Shown: positions 16,934-25,148, counted from the first letter of the stretch. The stretch: 64,000 nt of DNA from Bradyrhizobium mercantei (GCF_001982635.1 NZ_MKFI01000010.1:186001-250000), one strand, 5' to 3'. Numbers and translations are program-made. The notes: generated by a model not told the origin, from the sequence alone.

Positions 16934-17036
16934 GTCATCGCCCGGTTCAACCGGGCGATCCAGTACGCCGCGGCTTCTCGGTTCAATAACATTCGTCTCT
17001 GGAATACTGGATCGCCCGGTCGAGCCGGGCGATGAC
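16934..17036. repeat. Palindromic intergenic repeat, family F
   Basis: Outer arms GTCATCGCCCGG and CCGGGCGATGAC, each containing its own small hairpin (CGCCCGG, CCGGGCG), plus inner GATCCAGTA / TACTGGATC. It lies between the convergent SDR and crotonase genes. Confidence 0.8.
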
Positions 17037-17110
17037 GGTTTGTTGCGTGGCGGGAGGTGCGCTTTGATCCGGTACCGGCGCGCGGCTGGGCCACAGCCGA
17101 CACCGCATCG

Positions 17111-17923
17111 CTACCGGCCCTTGAACTGCGGCTTGCGCTTTTCCATGAAGGCGTTGCGGCCTTCGCGGAAATCCGCGCTGTCCATGCAGTCGATGCCGAT
17201 CTGCTTGATCGCGGCCATGTCGCGATCGGCGGGATCCTTCAGCACCTGCGCGATGGTGATCTTGGCGGCCTTGATCGCCAGCGGCGCGTTGCCCGAAATG
17301 GTGCGTGCGATCGCCATGGTCGCGTCCCACAGTTCGGCATCCGGCAGCACGCGTTCGACGAGGCCGATCCGCAGCGCTTCCGCGGAGTCGATCCGCATGC
17401 CCGTATACATGATCAGCCGCGCCCAGGACGGGCCGACCAGCGACACCAGATGGCGCAGCCCGTCATAGCCATAGGCGATGCCGAGCTTGGCGGCGGGAAT
17501 GCCGAACTGGCCGCTGGTGCCGGCGATGCGGATATCGGTCAGCATCGCGACCTGCATGCCGCCGCCGAGGCAGAAGCCGCGGATGCAGGCGATCGTCGGC
17601 TTCGGGTAGTCGGCGAGCAAAGCGCGCTGGGCGGCGCTGCGCCGGGAATATTCCTCGGAGGCTTCCGCGTTATGCCGGGTCTTCTCGAACTGGCTGATGT
17701 CGGCGCCCGAGACGAAGGCCTTGTCGCCGGCGCCGACCAGGATCACGACGCGGACGGCCGGATCGTCACGCAAGGCGATCAGCGCCTCGCCGAGCCCTTC
17801 CCACATCTCCAGCGACATCGCATTGCGCTTGTCGGGGTTGTTGAAGGTGATGACGCCGACGCCGTCGACCACGCTTTGCAGGATCTTGCCGTCGGCAAGC
17901 GATTTGTTCGAGATGTTTGCCAT
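17111..17923 (-). CDS. Enoyl-CoA hydratase/isomerase-family protein lacking the usual catalytic glutamates
   Basis: Crotonase-fold protein of 270 residues, with the oxyanion-hole motifs AFVSGADISQF and RGFCLGGGMQ and the typical C-terminal tail EGRNAFMEKRKPQFKGR. The two catalytic Glu of enoyl-CoA hydratase are not where expected: the PExxLG motif reads IPAAKLG, and the second position in SWARLIMYTG is hydrophobic. So hydration of enoyl-CoA is unlikely; an isomerase, a decarboxylase or a CoA-thioester hydrolase is possible. Monocistronic. Compare the second crotonase at 45224, where both Glu are present. Confidence 0.88.
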   Translation of the reverse strand: MANISNKSLADGKILQSVVDGVGVITFNNPDKRNAMSLEMWEGLGEALIALRDDPAVRVVILVGAGDKAFVSGADISQFEKTRHNAEASEEYSRRSAAQRALLADYPKPTIACIRGFCLGGGMQVAMLTDIRIAGTSGQFGIPAAKLGIAYGYDGLRHLVSLVGPSWARLIMYTGMRIDSAEALRIGLVERVLPDAELWDATMAIARTISGNAPLAIKAAKITIAQVLKDPADRDMAAIKQIGIDCMDSADFREGRNAFMEKRKPQFKGR

Positions 17924-18298
17924 GTGAGGTCCGCTCTGATTTCCACCAAGCCTAGCATTCGGCCGGCAGCCGGAGCAGGCGGTTTAGGGCACGGCGCGAT
18001 TGCATCGGCGTGCGGCTATTCTCCCGGTAGTTGTACGGGTCGCAGATTAAACTGCCGCGTAAGGGTTGCGCCATAAAGTGCGCCGCCGCACTCTGTCCCG
18101 GCTTAACTTTTTCCTAGTTTTTCGACGGTACGACTGTACGTACCTGCGCGCCAGGAGCATTCCGCGCCGCGCTGGGATGCGTGCCGCAGCCTCACGCTGC
18201 CGTCGCGTCGGTAGCGGAAGTCCCACCACCGGACCGGCAAGGAAGCCGGTCAACCCCCGACCTCCGTGTATTCACATCGCCTCCGGCGAGGTCCAGTC
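17924..18298. other. Divergent intergenic region, 375 bp
   Basis: No gene. It separates the crotonase (minus) from the PilZ gene (plus). It contains an AT-rich stretch around 18100-18122 and a perfect inverted repeat at 18127-18144; nothing else stands out. Confidence 0.5.
18127..18144. promoter_or_regulatory. Inverted repeat GGTACG-N6-CGTACC, operator candidate
   Basis: Perfect 6-bp arms at 18127-18132 and 18139-18144, about 155 bp before the PilZ start and just after an AT-rich tract that could hold a promoter. The 6-6-6 geometry suits a dimeric regulator. Confidence 0.45.
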
Positions 18299-18952
18299 GT
18301 GTCTGTCGAAAAGTTTCTCAAGCAACGCGCAGTCAGGATCACGGTCAACGGCAGCTACACGCTGCCGAACTGGTATGATGCGCAGGGCAGACTGCGCACG
18401 TTTGCGTGCCGGACCACGCGGGTGTCGCCGTTCCGCATGATCGTGGACGTTCCTGTCGTCGGCAAGATCGGCGACCGGCTGACCTCGTATTTCGAGGAGT
18501 TCGGCAAGTTCGAAGGCTGCATCACCGACACGATGAGCGGCAGCTTCCTGCTCGAGCTCGAGATGACGCATGCGATGCGCGAGAAGTTCGCCGACAAGCT
18601 GACCTGGATCGAGAAGAAGCAAAAGGATCCCAGCATCCGCGAGGCGCGCAACAACCCGCGCTTCGTTCCGGTCGCGCCGCATGCCATGCTGACCTTGGCG
18701 GACGGCACCATGCAGAGCTGCTTCATCATCGATATGTCGCTGTCGGGCGCGGCGGTGTCGTCCGAGGTGCAGCCGCCGGTCGGCATGCCGCTTGCGATCG
18801 GCGCCTGCGTCGGGCGCGTGGTCCGGCATCTGCCGAACGGTTTCGCCATCAAATTCGTCGAGACCTACAAGCAGAGCGAGCTGGCCCGCTTGATCGCGCG
18901 CAAATCCAAGGAATTGCTGGTGGTGTCCGCCGACGCGGATCCGGTTGCCTGA
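18299..18952 (+). CDS. PilZ-domain protein (probable c-di-GMP receptor)
   Basis: Cytoplasmic protein of 217 residues. The C-terminal half is a PilZ domain: RNNPRFVPV supplies the Arg-rich arm and DMSLSGAAVS the D/NxSxxG motif that binds c-di-GMP. The N-terminal half (residues 10-95) is also beta-rich and looks like a second, degenerate PilZ/YcgR-N-type domain. The GTG at 18299, 8 bp after GAGG, is preferred; a GTG at 18266 would add 11 residues. Monocistronic. Target unknown; two GGDEF-EAL proteins are encoded within 11 kb. Confidence 0.82.
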   Translation: MSVEKFLKQRAVRITVNGSYTLPNWYDAQGRLRTFACRTTRVSPFRMIVDVPVVGKIGDRLTSYFEEFGKFEGCITDTMSGSFLLELEMTHAMREKFADKLTWIEKKQKDPSIREARNNPRFVPVAPHAMLTLADGTMQSCFIIDMSLSGAAVSSEVQPPVGMPLAIGACVGRVVRHLPNGFAIKFVETYKQSELARLIARKSKELLVVSADADPVA

Positions 18953-19025
18953 CCTCCGGATACTACGGGCTTCCCTAGACCATGATGAATTTAGCTCGAA
19001 CGGGGTTTGGCCACGTGCTCGCTTT

Positions 19026-19147
19026 ACCTCTCCCCATTGGGGAGAGGTCGGTTTGCGAAGCAAATCGGGTGAGGGGGCGCAGATCTCACGAGGGACCGTA
19101 ACCCCTCACCCGGCGCTACGCGCCGACCTCTCCCAAGGGAGAGGTGA
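19026..19147. repeat. Palindromic intergenic repeat, family E
   Basis: Composite of two hairpins: ACCTCTCCCC / GGGGAGAGGT at the left and GACCTCTCCC / GGGAGAGGT at the right, with GGTGAGGGG / CCCCTCACC arms inside. It lies between convergent genes and could end transcription from both sides. Confidence 0.8.
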
Positions 19148-19188
19148 ACCTTCGCGGCCGACCCAGCCAAACCTGATCTCATCACACT

Positions 19189-19893
19189 TTACGTCAGCTG
19201 TTCCGGATCTTCGGCCGCGCGTATCCGCGCAATGCTGTCTTCGGTTGCCGCCGTACCGGCCGCCGCGATCGTGATCTCCCGCGCCCGGTTGGTGCATTCG
19301 GCCCACAGCAGGAAGAACACCAGTGGCGGCCGCTCGCGTGCCTCTAGCATCTGCCGGCAGCGGTCAGCGGCGCCGTCGAGCGCCCACCACTGCCGGGCGA
19401 CGACCATGACCTTGCGGAAGCTCCGCAGCGTGCCGGAGAATTTCTGCGGATCGGCGCCGACAAGGGAGCCGCAATGGTTCAGCCAGTTCAGCCCGGCGTA
19501 GATCGCAATCCCGTAATCCTCGATCGCAGCGCCGGTGAAATCGATGACGGTCTTGTCGTGTGCGCGCTGGCGCAGGAACGCGTCGATCATCTCGGCCTGG
19601 CGCGACGGATCGACCAGCAGCGAGGTGTCCTGCCGCGGCACCATCGGGATGTAGCGCATGGCTTCGAGCCGCGTGTGCTCCCAGATCGCCCTGCTATCGC
19701 CGAGCAGGTCGCCGGGCTTGCGCTTGCAGGCCGGATAGACCAGCACGCCGTTGTCGGCGAGATCGAGATAGCGCGGCACCACCTTGTCGAGTGCGGTGAG
19801 AAACGCGCAGGGGTCGCTGAGGCCGCGCAAGTCGCTGGCGGCGTCCTCCGCAGGTGCAGGCTTGTTGACGCGTGTCCAGCCGAAATTGGCCAT
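19189..19893 (-). CDS. Hypothetical protein, 234 residues
   Basis: I do not recognise this family. The protein starts MANFGWTRVNKPAP, is soluble with no signal peptide, and is rich in helices. It has several Trp and Cys (AIWEHTRLEAMRYIPMVPRQ, GLNWLNHCGS, RQWWALDG, LLWAECTNRAREI), and DFTGAAIEDYGIAIYAGL looks like a conserved core. ATG 19893 is preferred over ATG 19914. Coding is supported by the clean frame and codon bias. It is divergent from the methyltransferase gene with 186 bp between. Confidence 0.7.
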   Translation of the reverse strand: MANFGWTRVNKPAPAEDAASDLRGLSDPCAFLTALDKVVPRYLDLADNGVLVYPACKRKPGDLLGDSRAIWEHTRLEAMRYIPMVPRQDTSLLVDPSRQAEMIDAFLRQRAHDKTVIDFTGAAIEDYGIAIYAGLNWLNHCGSLVGADPQKFSGTLRSFRKVMVVARQWWALDGAADRCRQMLEARERPPLVFFLLWAECTNRAREITIAAAGTAATEDSIARIRAAEDPEQLT

Positions 19894-20079
19894 CCCCGGG
19901 CGCCCCGATCTCAACCTGCCCGTCAGGTTAGATGGAAAATCCGGCGAAGCAAATGCGGCATTTGCGGTTGCGCGGCCACGCCTGTCGGCCGCCGCCGGTT
20001 GACGCGGGAAGCCGCCGTGCCTAGCTCATGGTTAATCGTGCGGCAACGCAGATTGCCGCCGCTGCCGGGACGTATCGCC

Positions 20080-20727
20080 ATGACTGCTTCGGATCGCCAA
20101 TCGCACTGGCAGGCCGTCTATCTGACCAAGGGCGAGCAGCAGGTGAGCTGGTCGCAGGCCGATCCGCAGCCATCGCTGCGCCTGATCGAATCCGTCGCCA
20201 CCGGTCGCGACGCGTCGATCATCGACATCGGCGGCGGGGCCTCGCGCCTCGTCGATGCGTTGCTGGCGCGCGGCTTCCGCGATCTGACGGTGCTTGATCT
20301 CTCCGAAGCGGCGCTGGCCAGCGCGCGACAGCGGATCGGCGCGACGGGCGAGGCGGTGCGCTGGATCGCGGCTGATGCGACGGTCTGGCAGCCGCCGCAG
20401 GCTTTCGACATTTGGCACGATCGCGCGGCGTTTCACTTTCTCGTCGAGGAGAGGGATCGCGCGGCCTATATCGAGAGGCTGCATCGCGGCGTCAAAGCAG
20501 GCGGCCATGCCGTGATCGGTACCTTCGCGCTGGACGGTCCGGAGAAATGCAGCGGTCTGCCGGTGCAGCGCTATGATCCCGCAACGCTCAGCGGGACCAT
20601 TGGTCCGGGATTCGAGCTGATCGCCGGGGAGGAGCATCGGCACGTCACGCCCTGGGGCGCGACGCAGTCGTTCCAATTCAGTGTGCTGCGGCGCAGCCGA
20701 TCGGCCGCGGAAGGAGAGGTGATATGA
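20080..20727 (+). CDS. Class I SAM-dependent methyltransferase
   Basis: Methyltransferase of 215 residues. Motif I is IIDIGGGASRLVDALL (about 46-61), the acidic end of strand 2 is VLDLSEAAL, and motif III falls at DIWHDRAAFHFLVEE. The opening HWQAVYLTKGEQQVSWSQADP is typical of a small-molecule methyltransferase group near thiopurine methyltransferases. The stop codon overlaps the start of the next gene by four bases (ATGA), so the pair is translationally coupled. Substrate unknown. Confidence 0.87.
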   Translation: MTASDRQSHWQAVYLTKGEQQVSWSQADPQPSLRLIESVATGRDASIIDIGGGASRLVDALLARGFRDLTVLDLSEAALASARQRIGATGEAVRWIAADATVWQPPQAFDIWHDRAAFHFLVEERDRAAYIERLHRGVKAGGHAVIGTFALDGPEKCSGLPVQRYDPATLSGTIGPGFELIAGEEHRHVTPWGATQSFQFSVLRRSRSAAEGEVI

Positions 20728-21134
20728 CGGACGCGCCACGGACCATCGGCGAGATCGCGAGCTACCATGCCCATGTCTACTACGATCCCGCCACCAGCCG
20801 GGGCGAGGCGGAACGGCTGCGCAACTGGATGGGCGAGCGCTTCCTGGTCACGCTGGGGCGCTGGCACGACGTCAAGGTCGGCCCGCACGATCAGGCGATG
20901 TATCAGGTGGCGTTTGCAGCCGAGCTGTTTCCGACCCTGGTGCCGTGGCTGATGCTGAACCACGGCAGCCTGAGTATCCTGGTCCATCCCAACACGACAA
21001 ATCCGCGCCGCGATCATCGCGACGATCCGCTCTGGATCGGCACGCCGCTCGCTGTCCACGCCGACAAGCTGCCCGAAGAGGCCGAGATGGAGCTGGCGCT
21101 GGCGCCGAACACGTCGCCGACACTGCGCCCCTGA
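20724..21134 (+). CDS. DOPA 4,5-dioxygenase family protein
   Basis: Protein of 136 residues in the DOPA 4,5-dioxygenase family. Family marks: SYHAHVYYDP, with its two His as likely metal ligands, HDQAMYQVAF, the central LMLNHGSLSILVHPNT and WIGTPLAVH. The founder cleaves an aromatic diol; bacterial members are mostly uncharacterised. Four-base overlap with the methyltransferase gene suggests the two act on related compounds. Confidence 0.85.
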   Translation: MTDAPRTIGEIASYHAHVYYDPATSRGEAERLRNWMGERFLVTLGRWHDVKVGPHDQAMYQVAFAAELFPTLVPWLMLNHGSLSILVHPNTTNPRRDHRDDPLWIGTPLAVHADKLPEEAEMELALAPNTSPTLRP

Positions 21135-21161
21135 GCGGTCGCCGGATGGATAAAGTTTGAC

Positions 21162-21174
21162 GCAATTGTATTGC
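21162..21174. promoter_or_regulatory. Inverted repeat GCAAT-TGT-ATTGC
   Basis: 13-bp dyad with perfect arms, about 95 bp before the GGDEF-EAL start and next to TTGACG (21157-21162), which could be a -35 box. Possible operator; weak evidence. Confidence 0.35.
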
Positions 21175-21238
21175 AACCAAGTCGTTTCAAACTCATCGCG
21201 TTTTGCAACGTGAGGTTAAATCACCATTCCTAGGCTTA

Positions 21239-21259
21239 CCCGACAATTTCAGGGTCGGG
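21239..21259 (+). promoter_or_regulatory. Leader hairpin just before the GGDEF-EAL start codon
   Basis: CCCGAC (21239-21244) pairs with GTCGGG (21254-21259) around a 9-nt loop. The right arm ends 10 nt before the ATG at 21270 and contains the only G-rich, ribosome-binding-like bases there, so folding would hide them. Confidence 0.4.
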
Positions 21260-21269
21260 CGCATTGGGC

Positions 21270-23651
21270 ATGTTCTTTTCATTCCGGAGCTGGTCACTGT
21301 GGCGGGTGGTCGGACCGCTGCTGGCGATCGTGTTGCTGCTGGGCGGCCTGTCGGCCGGCAGCCTCCAGGTGATGTCCGCGGTGCGGGCCTATGTCGCCGG
21401 CGAAAGCATGTGGTCGAAGGGCCAGAAGGACGCCATTCACTATCTCCAGACCTATGTCTCTACCGGTGCGCCGCTCTATCTGCAGAAATTCGATGCCGCG
21501 ATCGCGGTGCCGCTGGCCGACCGCACCGCGCGGCGCGCGCTCGAAGCGCCCGGCAACAATGACGCCGTGGCCCGCGATGGATTCGCCAGGGCAGGCAATC
21601 ATGATGACGACATCGGCGGCCTGATCTGGCTGTTCAAATATTTCCGCAAGATGCACCATGTGGCCGGCGCGGTGACGGCCTGGCGCAACTCGGATGCGCT
21701 GCTCGATCAGCTGATCGAGATCAGGAACGAGGCCGCGAACGACGTCGCGCTGCATGATCCCTCGGCTGCGACCATCAAACACTGGGCCGAGCGGATCGGC
21801 GCGGTCGACGCCGCGCTGAGCACGCTTGCCGTCGATTTCTCGGATGAATTGGGCAAGGCGTCGCGTCAGGTTTCCACGCTGCTTCTGCTGGTCAATCTCG
21901 TGATCGCGGGTTGCCTTGCCGGCATCGTGCTGTTGCATACACGGCGGATGCTGTGGCGACGTTGGCTTGCGGAGACCGCGCTCGCGGTCGAGAAGGAGCG
22001 CGCCCAGCTCACGCTGGCCTCGATCGGCGACGCCGTCATCGTGACCACGCAGGATGATCGCGTCGGCTACATGAACGCCGCCGCGCAGCGGCTGATCGCA
22101 GCCGGGCGGGACGTGACCGGCTGGCGGCTTTCGTCGCTGTTCAACATCGCCGAGCAGCCGGTGCGGGGATCGTTCCAGAGCTCGGATGCCGATGGTGAAA
22201 GCCGGCCGCAGCAGCGGCTCCTGGTGCGGCCGGATCATTCCAGCGTGCCGGTCTCGGTGGTCGAGACCCCGATCGTTCATGAAGGCGAACCCGCCGGCCG
22301 GGTGATGATCATCCACGACATGACCGCCGAGCGGCGGCTGGTAGAGGAACTGGCATGGGCCGCCTCGCATGATGCGCTCACCGGCCTGGCGAACCGCCGC
22401 CAGTTCGAGTTCGAGCTGCACAAGGCGATGGCGGGCTCGGAGGACATGGGCGCCGACCTGATGCTGATCGACCTCGATCAGTTCAAGATCGTCAACGACA
22501 CCTGCGGCCATATGGCGGGCGACAGGTTGCTGAAACAGATCGCGCGGCTGCTGGCGGCCGAGGTCGGCGGCAGCGGGCTGGTCGCGCGCCTTGGCGGCGA
22601 TGAGTTCGGCATCCTGCTGCACGACGATGCCTCCGCCGCGCACGACGTTGCCGCCGACGTCGCGGAGCGGATCAGGGCCGTGATCGAGCAGTCGAACTTC
22701 GTCCATGAGGGATCGAGCTTCCGGATCAGCGCAAGCATCGGCCTTGTCTCGCTGGCCGACAGCGCAGGCGTACAGGACGCGTTGCGGCTCGCCGACGTCG
22801 CCTGCTTCCTCGCCAAGGACAAGGGACGCAACCGCGTCCAGGAGCACCGTCCGTCCGATACCGGCATGGCCGTACGTGTCGCCGAGATGAGCTGGGTCAA
22901 TCGCATCCGCAAGGGATTGGACGAGGGGCGATTCTGCCTCTACGAGCAGGAGATCCGCCCGATCAACGGCACGCTGAAGGGCGGTGACCGGCGCGAGCTG
23001 CTGCTGCGCCTGCGTGACGAGAGCGGCGCCCTGGTGCCGCCCGGCAGCTTCCTGCCCGCCGCCGAACGCTACGGGCTGATGCCGCTGATCGATCGGTGGG
23101 TGGTTCGCCGCGCGTTCGAGATCATCGCCGAGCGCAAGCATCACCCGCGCAAGATCGCGAGCTACGCCATCAACCTCTCCGGCGCCACCATCGGCGACGG
23201 CGACTTCGTCGACTTCGTCGCCGGGCTGTTTGCGCAGCACGACGTGTCGCCGGCGCTGGTGTGTTTCGAAATCACCGAGACCAGCGCAATCTCCAATCTC
23301 GACGAGGCGCAGACATTCGTCGCGCGGCTGCGCGAGATCGGCTGCAGCTTCTCGCTCGACGATTTCGGCACCGGGATGTCCTCGATCGCCTATCTGAAGC
23401 ACCTGCCGGTCGACATCATCAAGATCGACGGGTCGTTCGTGAAGGAGATCCTGAACAGCAAGGTCGATCGCGCGATGGTCGAGATGATCACCAAGACCGC
23501 GAAGATCATGCAGAAGCAGGTGGTCGCGGAATTCGTCGAGAGCCTTGCGATCCTGGACGAGCTGCGCTTGATCGGGGTCGATTACGCGCAAGGCTACGCC
23601 ATCGGGAAGCCGGTTCCGGTGCTCACCCTCTGGGAAGAAAAGATCGCCTGA
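21270..23651 (+). CDS. Membrane GGDEF-EAL protein with PAS-like domain
   Basis: Protein of 793 residues for c-di-GMP turnover. An N-terminal helix (about 10-33) and a second near 205-225 enclose a periplasmic sensor domain, followed by a PAS-like domain (about 245-355), GGDEF and EAL. The GGDEF motif is intact at 442-446; the RxxD inhibitory site expected just before it is missing (VGGSGLVARL). The EAL motif reads ELLLRL near residue 576 but keeps ExLxR, and NLS, FEITE, DDFGTG, IKIDGSF and AEFVES are present, so phosphodiesterase activity is possible. ATG 21270 is preferred over a TTG two codons earlier. A terminator follows at 23664. Confidence 0.93.
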   Translation: MFFSFRSWSLWRVVGPLLAIVLLLGGLSAGSLQVMSAVRAYVAGESMWSKGQKDAIHYLQTYVSTGAPLYLQKFDAAIAVPLADRTARRALEAPGNNDAVARDGFARAGNHDDDIGGLIWLFKYFRKMHHVAGAVTAWRNSDALLDQLIEIRNEAANDVALHDPSAATIKHWAERIGAVDAALSTLAVDFSDELGKASRQVSTLLLLVNLVIAGCLAGIVLLHTRRMLWRRWLAETALAVEKERAQLTLASIGDAVIVTTQDDRVGYMNAAAQRLIAAGRDVTGWRLSSLFNIAEQPVRGSFQSSDADGESRPQQRLLVRPDHSSVPVSVVETPIVHEGEPAGRVMIIHDMTAERRLVEELAWAASHDALTGLANRRQFEFELHKAMAGSEDMGADLMLIDLDQFKIVNDTCGHMAGDRLLKQIARLLAAEVGGSGLVARLGGDEFGILLHDDASAAHDVAADVAERIRAVIEQSNFVHEGSSFRISASIGLVSLADSAGVQDALRLADVACFLAKDKGRNRVQEHRPSDTGMAVRVAEMSWVNRIRKGLDEGRFCLYEQEIRPINGTLKGGDRRELLLRLRDESGALVPPGSFLPAAERYGLMPLIDRWVVRRAFEIIAERKHHPRKIASYAINLSGATIGDGDFVDFVAGLFAQHDVSPALVCFEITETSAISNLDEAQTFVARLREIGCSFSLDDFGTGMSSIAYLKHLPVDIIKIDGSFVKEILNSKVDRAMVEMITKTAKIMQKQVVAEFVESLAILDELRLIGVDYAQGYAIGKPVPVLTLWEEKIA

Positions 23652-23663
23652 GTCGGTCGAATT

Positions 23664-23684
23664 GTCCCGAATCGGGACTTTTTT
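23664..23684 (+). terminator. Rho-independent terminator after the GGDEF-EAL gene
   Basis: GTCCCG (23664-23669) and CGGGAC (23673-23678) form a 6-bp stem with a 3-nt loop, followed by six T (23679-23684). It begins 13 bp after the stop codon. Confidence 0.8.
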
Positions 23685-23861
23685 GATGGTTTCGGCCTGT
23701 CCAAGGCTGATTCTCCGGCACTATCCATCCGAAAAACGTTTAAAAAACCTCTCGTTGGCCGCTTCGTCTCGATTATGCCTTACTCTAATTCCCTGATATG
23801 ATGAGCGATCGGTGAATCCCACGTGGGCCGGGCAACAGGCCCCAGAGCACCGAACTTGGGG

Positions 23862-24905
23862 ATGATGGGTCAACGAACGACGAAAGCTGCCGGGCATAAG
23901 TCAAGCCGCGGCACGTCTCTGGTGGGCAGCACGGCGTTCGCCGTGAGCGCGCTTGTCCTGTCGTCTGGCCTTGCCGCCTGGATGGTCGGCGTCGATCCCA
24001 CCTCTTGGCTGCATGGACCGGCCTTCGCCAACACCACCGCCTCGCTGAACTTCGACGATCGCTTCGGCGCGCGCTCCACCATCAACACGGCCTCTCTCTA
24101 TTATCCGCTGCGCCGCGGGTTCCGTTCGAGCCGCGGCGATTTCAATTCCGAGTTCGGTCAGATCGAGGACGCGCTGGCCGGCCAGCTGCGCGACACGCAG
24201 ACCGAGCAGCCGACCAGCGAGCCGGCAACGGCATCCGTCGCTGCGATCACTCCCCCGACTTCCGCTTCCGCTGTGCCGATGCCGCGGTCGCGGCCCGCCG
24301 AGGCCAATCTGCTTGCGCGGAACGATCAGCCGCTACCGCCGCCGGCGCCGGTGCAGCAGGGCGACAACCGGACGTTCCTGCAGAAGATCGCCGACATGAT
24401 GCCGGGCAAGATACAGCTTGCCTCGGTCGATCCGAATGACGGCCTGTTGTCCGGCCCGAGCCCCGATCTCGGCAAGCTCGGCTATGACAGCACCACGGCG
24501 GTCTACGACATCACCGGCCGCATCGTGTACATGCCCGACGGCACCAAGTTCGAGGCGCATTCGGGGCTCGGCAATCTGCTCGACGATCCGGCGCATGTGA
24601 ATGCCCGGAACGCTGGTGCGACGCCGCCCGGCATCTATGAGATGAAGCCGCGTGAAAAACTGTTCCACGGCGTGCCCGCGCTGCGCATGACCCCGGTCGA
24701 TGGCAGCGAGACGTTCGGGCGTGTTGGCCTGCTGGTCCACAGCTACATGCTCGGGCCGAACGGCGACTCCAACGGCTGCATCTCGGTCAAGCACTACGAC
24801 AAGTTCTTGCAGGCCTACCGCAGCGGCATGATCAAGCGCATCGCCGTCGTCATCAACATCAAGGACGTCCAGTCGGCCTCGACCCGCGCGGCGTCGAACT
24901 CTTAG
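23862..24905 (+). CDS. Tlde1-domain (DUF2778) protein, L,D-transpeptidase-like
   Basis: Protein of 347 residues. A single hydrophobic segment at about 20-45 (STAFAVSALVLSSGLAAWMV) anchors or exports it; a long Pro/Ser/Thr-rich, disordered stretch (about 90-165) follows; the C-terminal third (about 215-340) is the Tlde1 domain. The catalytic pair is visible: His293 (LLVHSYMLGP) and Cys306 (SNGCISV). Tlde1 proteins act on peptidoglycan tetrapeptides, first described as type VI effectors. No type VI genes or immunity gene are here, so a housekeeping wall role is also possible. ATG 23862 is chosen; GTG 23823 is an alternative. Confidence 0.83.
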   Translation: MMGQRTTKAAGHKSSRGTSLVGSTAFAVSALVLSSGLAAWMVGVDPTSWLHGPAFANTTASLNFDDRFGARSTINTASLYYPLRRGFRSSRGDFNSEFGQIEDALAGQLRDTQTEQPTSEPATASVAAITPPTSASAVPMPRSRPAEANLLARNDQPLPPPAPVQQGDNRTFLQKIADMMPGKIQLASVDPNDGLLSGPSPDLGKLGYDSTTAVYDITGRIVYMPDGTKFEAHSGLGNLLDDPAHVNARNAGATPPGIYEMKPREKLFHGVPALRMTPVDGSETFGRVGLLVHSYMLGPNGDSNGCISVKHYDKFLQAYRSGMIKRIAVVINIKDVQSASTRAASNS

Positions 24906-25042
24906 CCGCACGCCCGCCGCCGGCGCATCAAGCCCATCAGCCTTCAGTACGTGCCATCTGCCTCCGGCGCCAAAGGCGTCCGGCGATGCGCCATGGGCGT
25001 GGCGGACCGCGAGGGCTCCTGGAACTTTCATATCTCCAAATG

Positions 25043-25052
25043 ATGTATACCG
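25043..25052. promoter_or_regulatory. GntR-type half-palindromic site, distal (ATGTATACCG)
   Basis: Shares ATGTATAC with the perfect site at 25106-25115. The two centres are 63 bp apart, six helical turns. It fits the GntR/FadR core GTnnAC. Confidence 0.45.
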
Positions 25053-25105
25053 AAATGCCGGAATTTCGAACGATTATGGTTCGGATTGCCAAGCGCGAGC
25101 CAAGA

Positions 25106-25115
25106 ATGTATACAT
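25106..25115. promoter_or_regulatory. GntR-type operator, proximal (ATGTATACAT)
   Basis: Perfect 10-bp palindrome, 33 bp before the vanA ATG. TGTATACA fits the FadR-subfamily consensus TnGTnnACnA. The GntR gene right behind vanA is the likely partner. Confidence 0.55.
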
Positions 25116-25148
25116 AAAGTATCCATAGAGATCCCGAGAGGGCGACCG

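Noticed and set aside
23862..24905. A type VI secretion effector-immunity module
   Set aside because: Only the Tlde1 domain is present. No Hcp, VgrG, adaptor or immunity-like gene is adjacent; the following gene is vanA.
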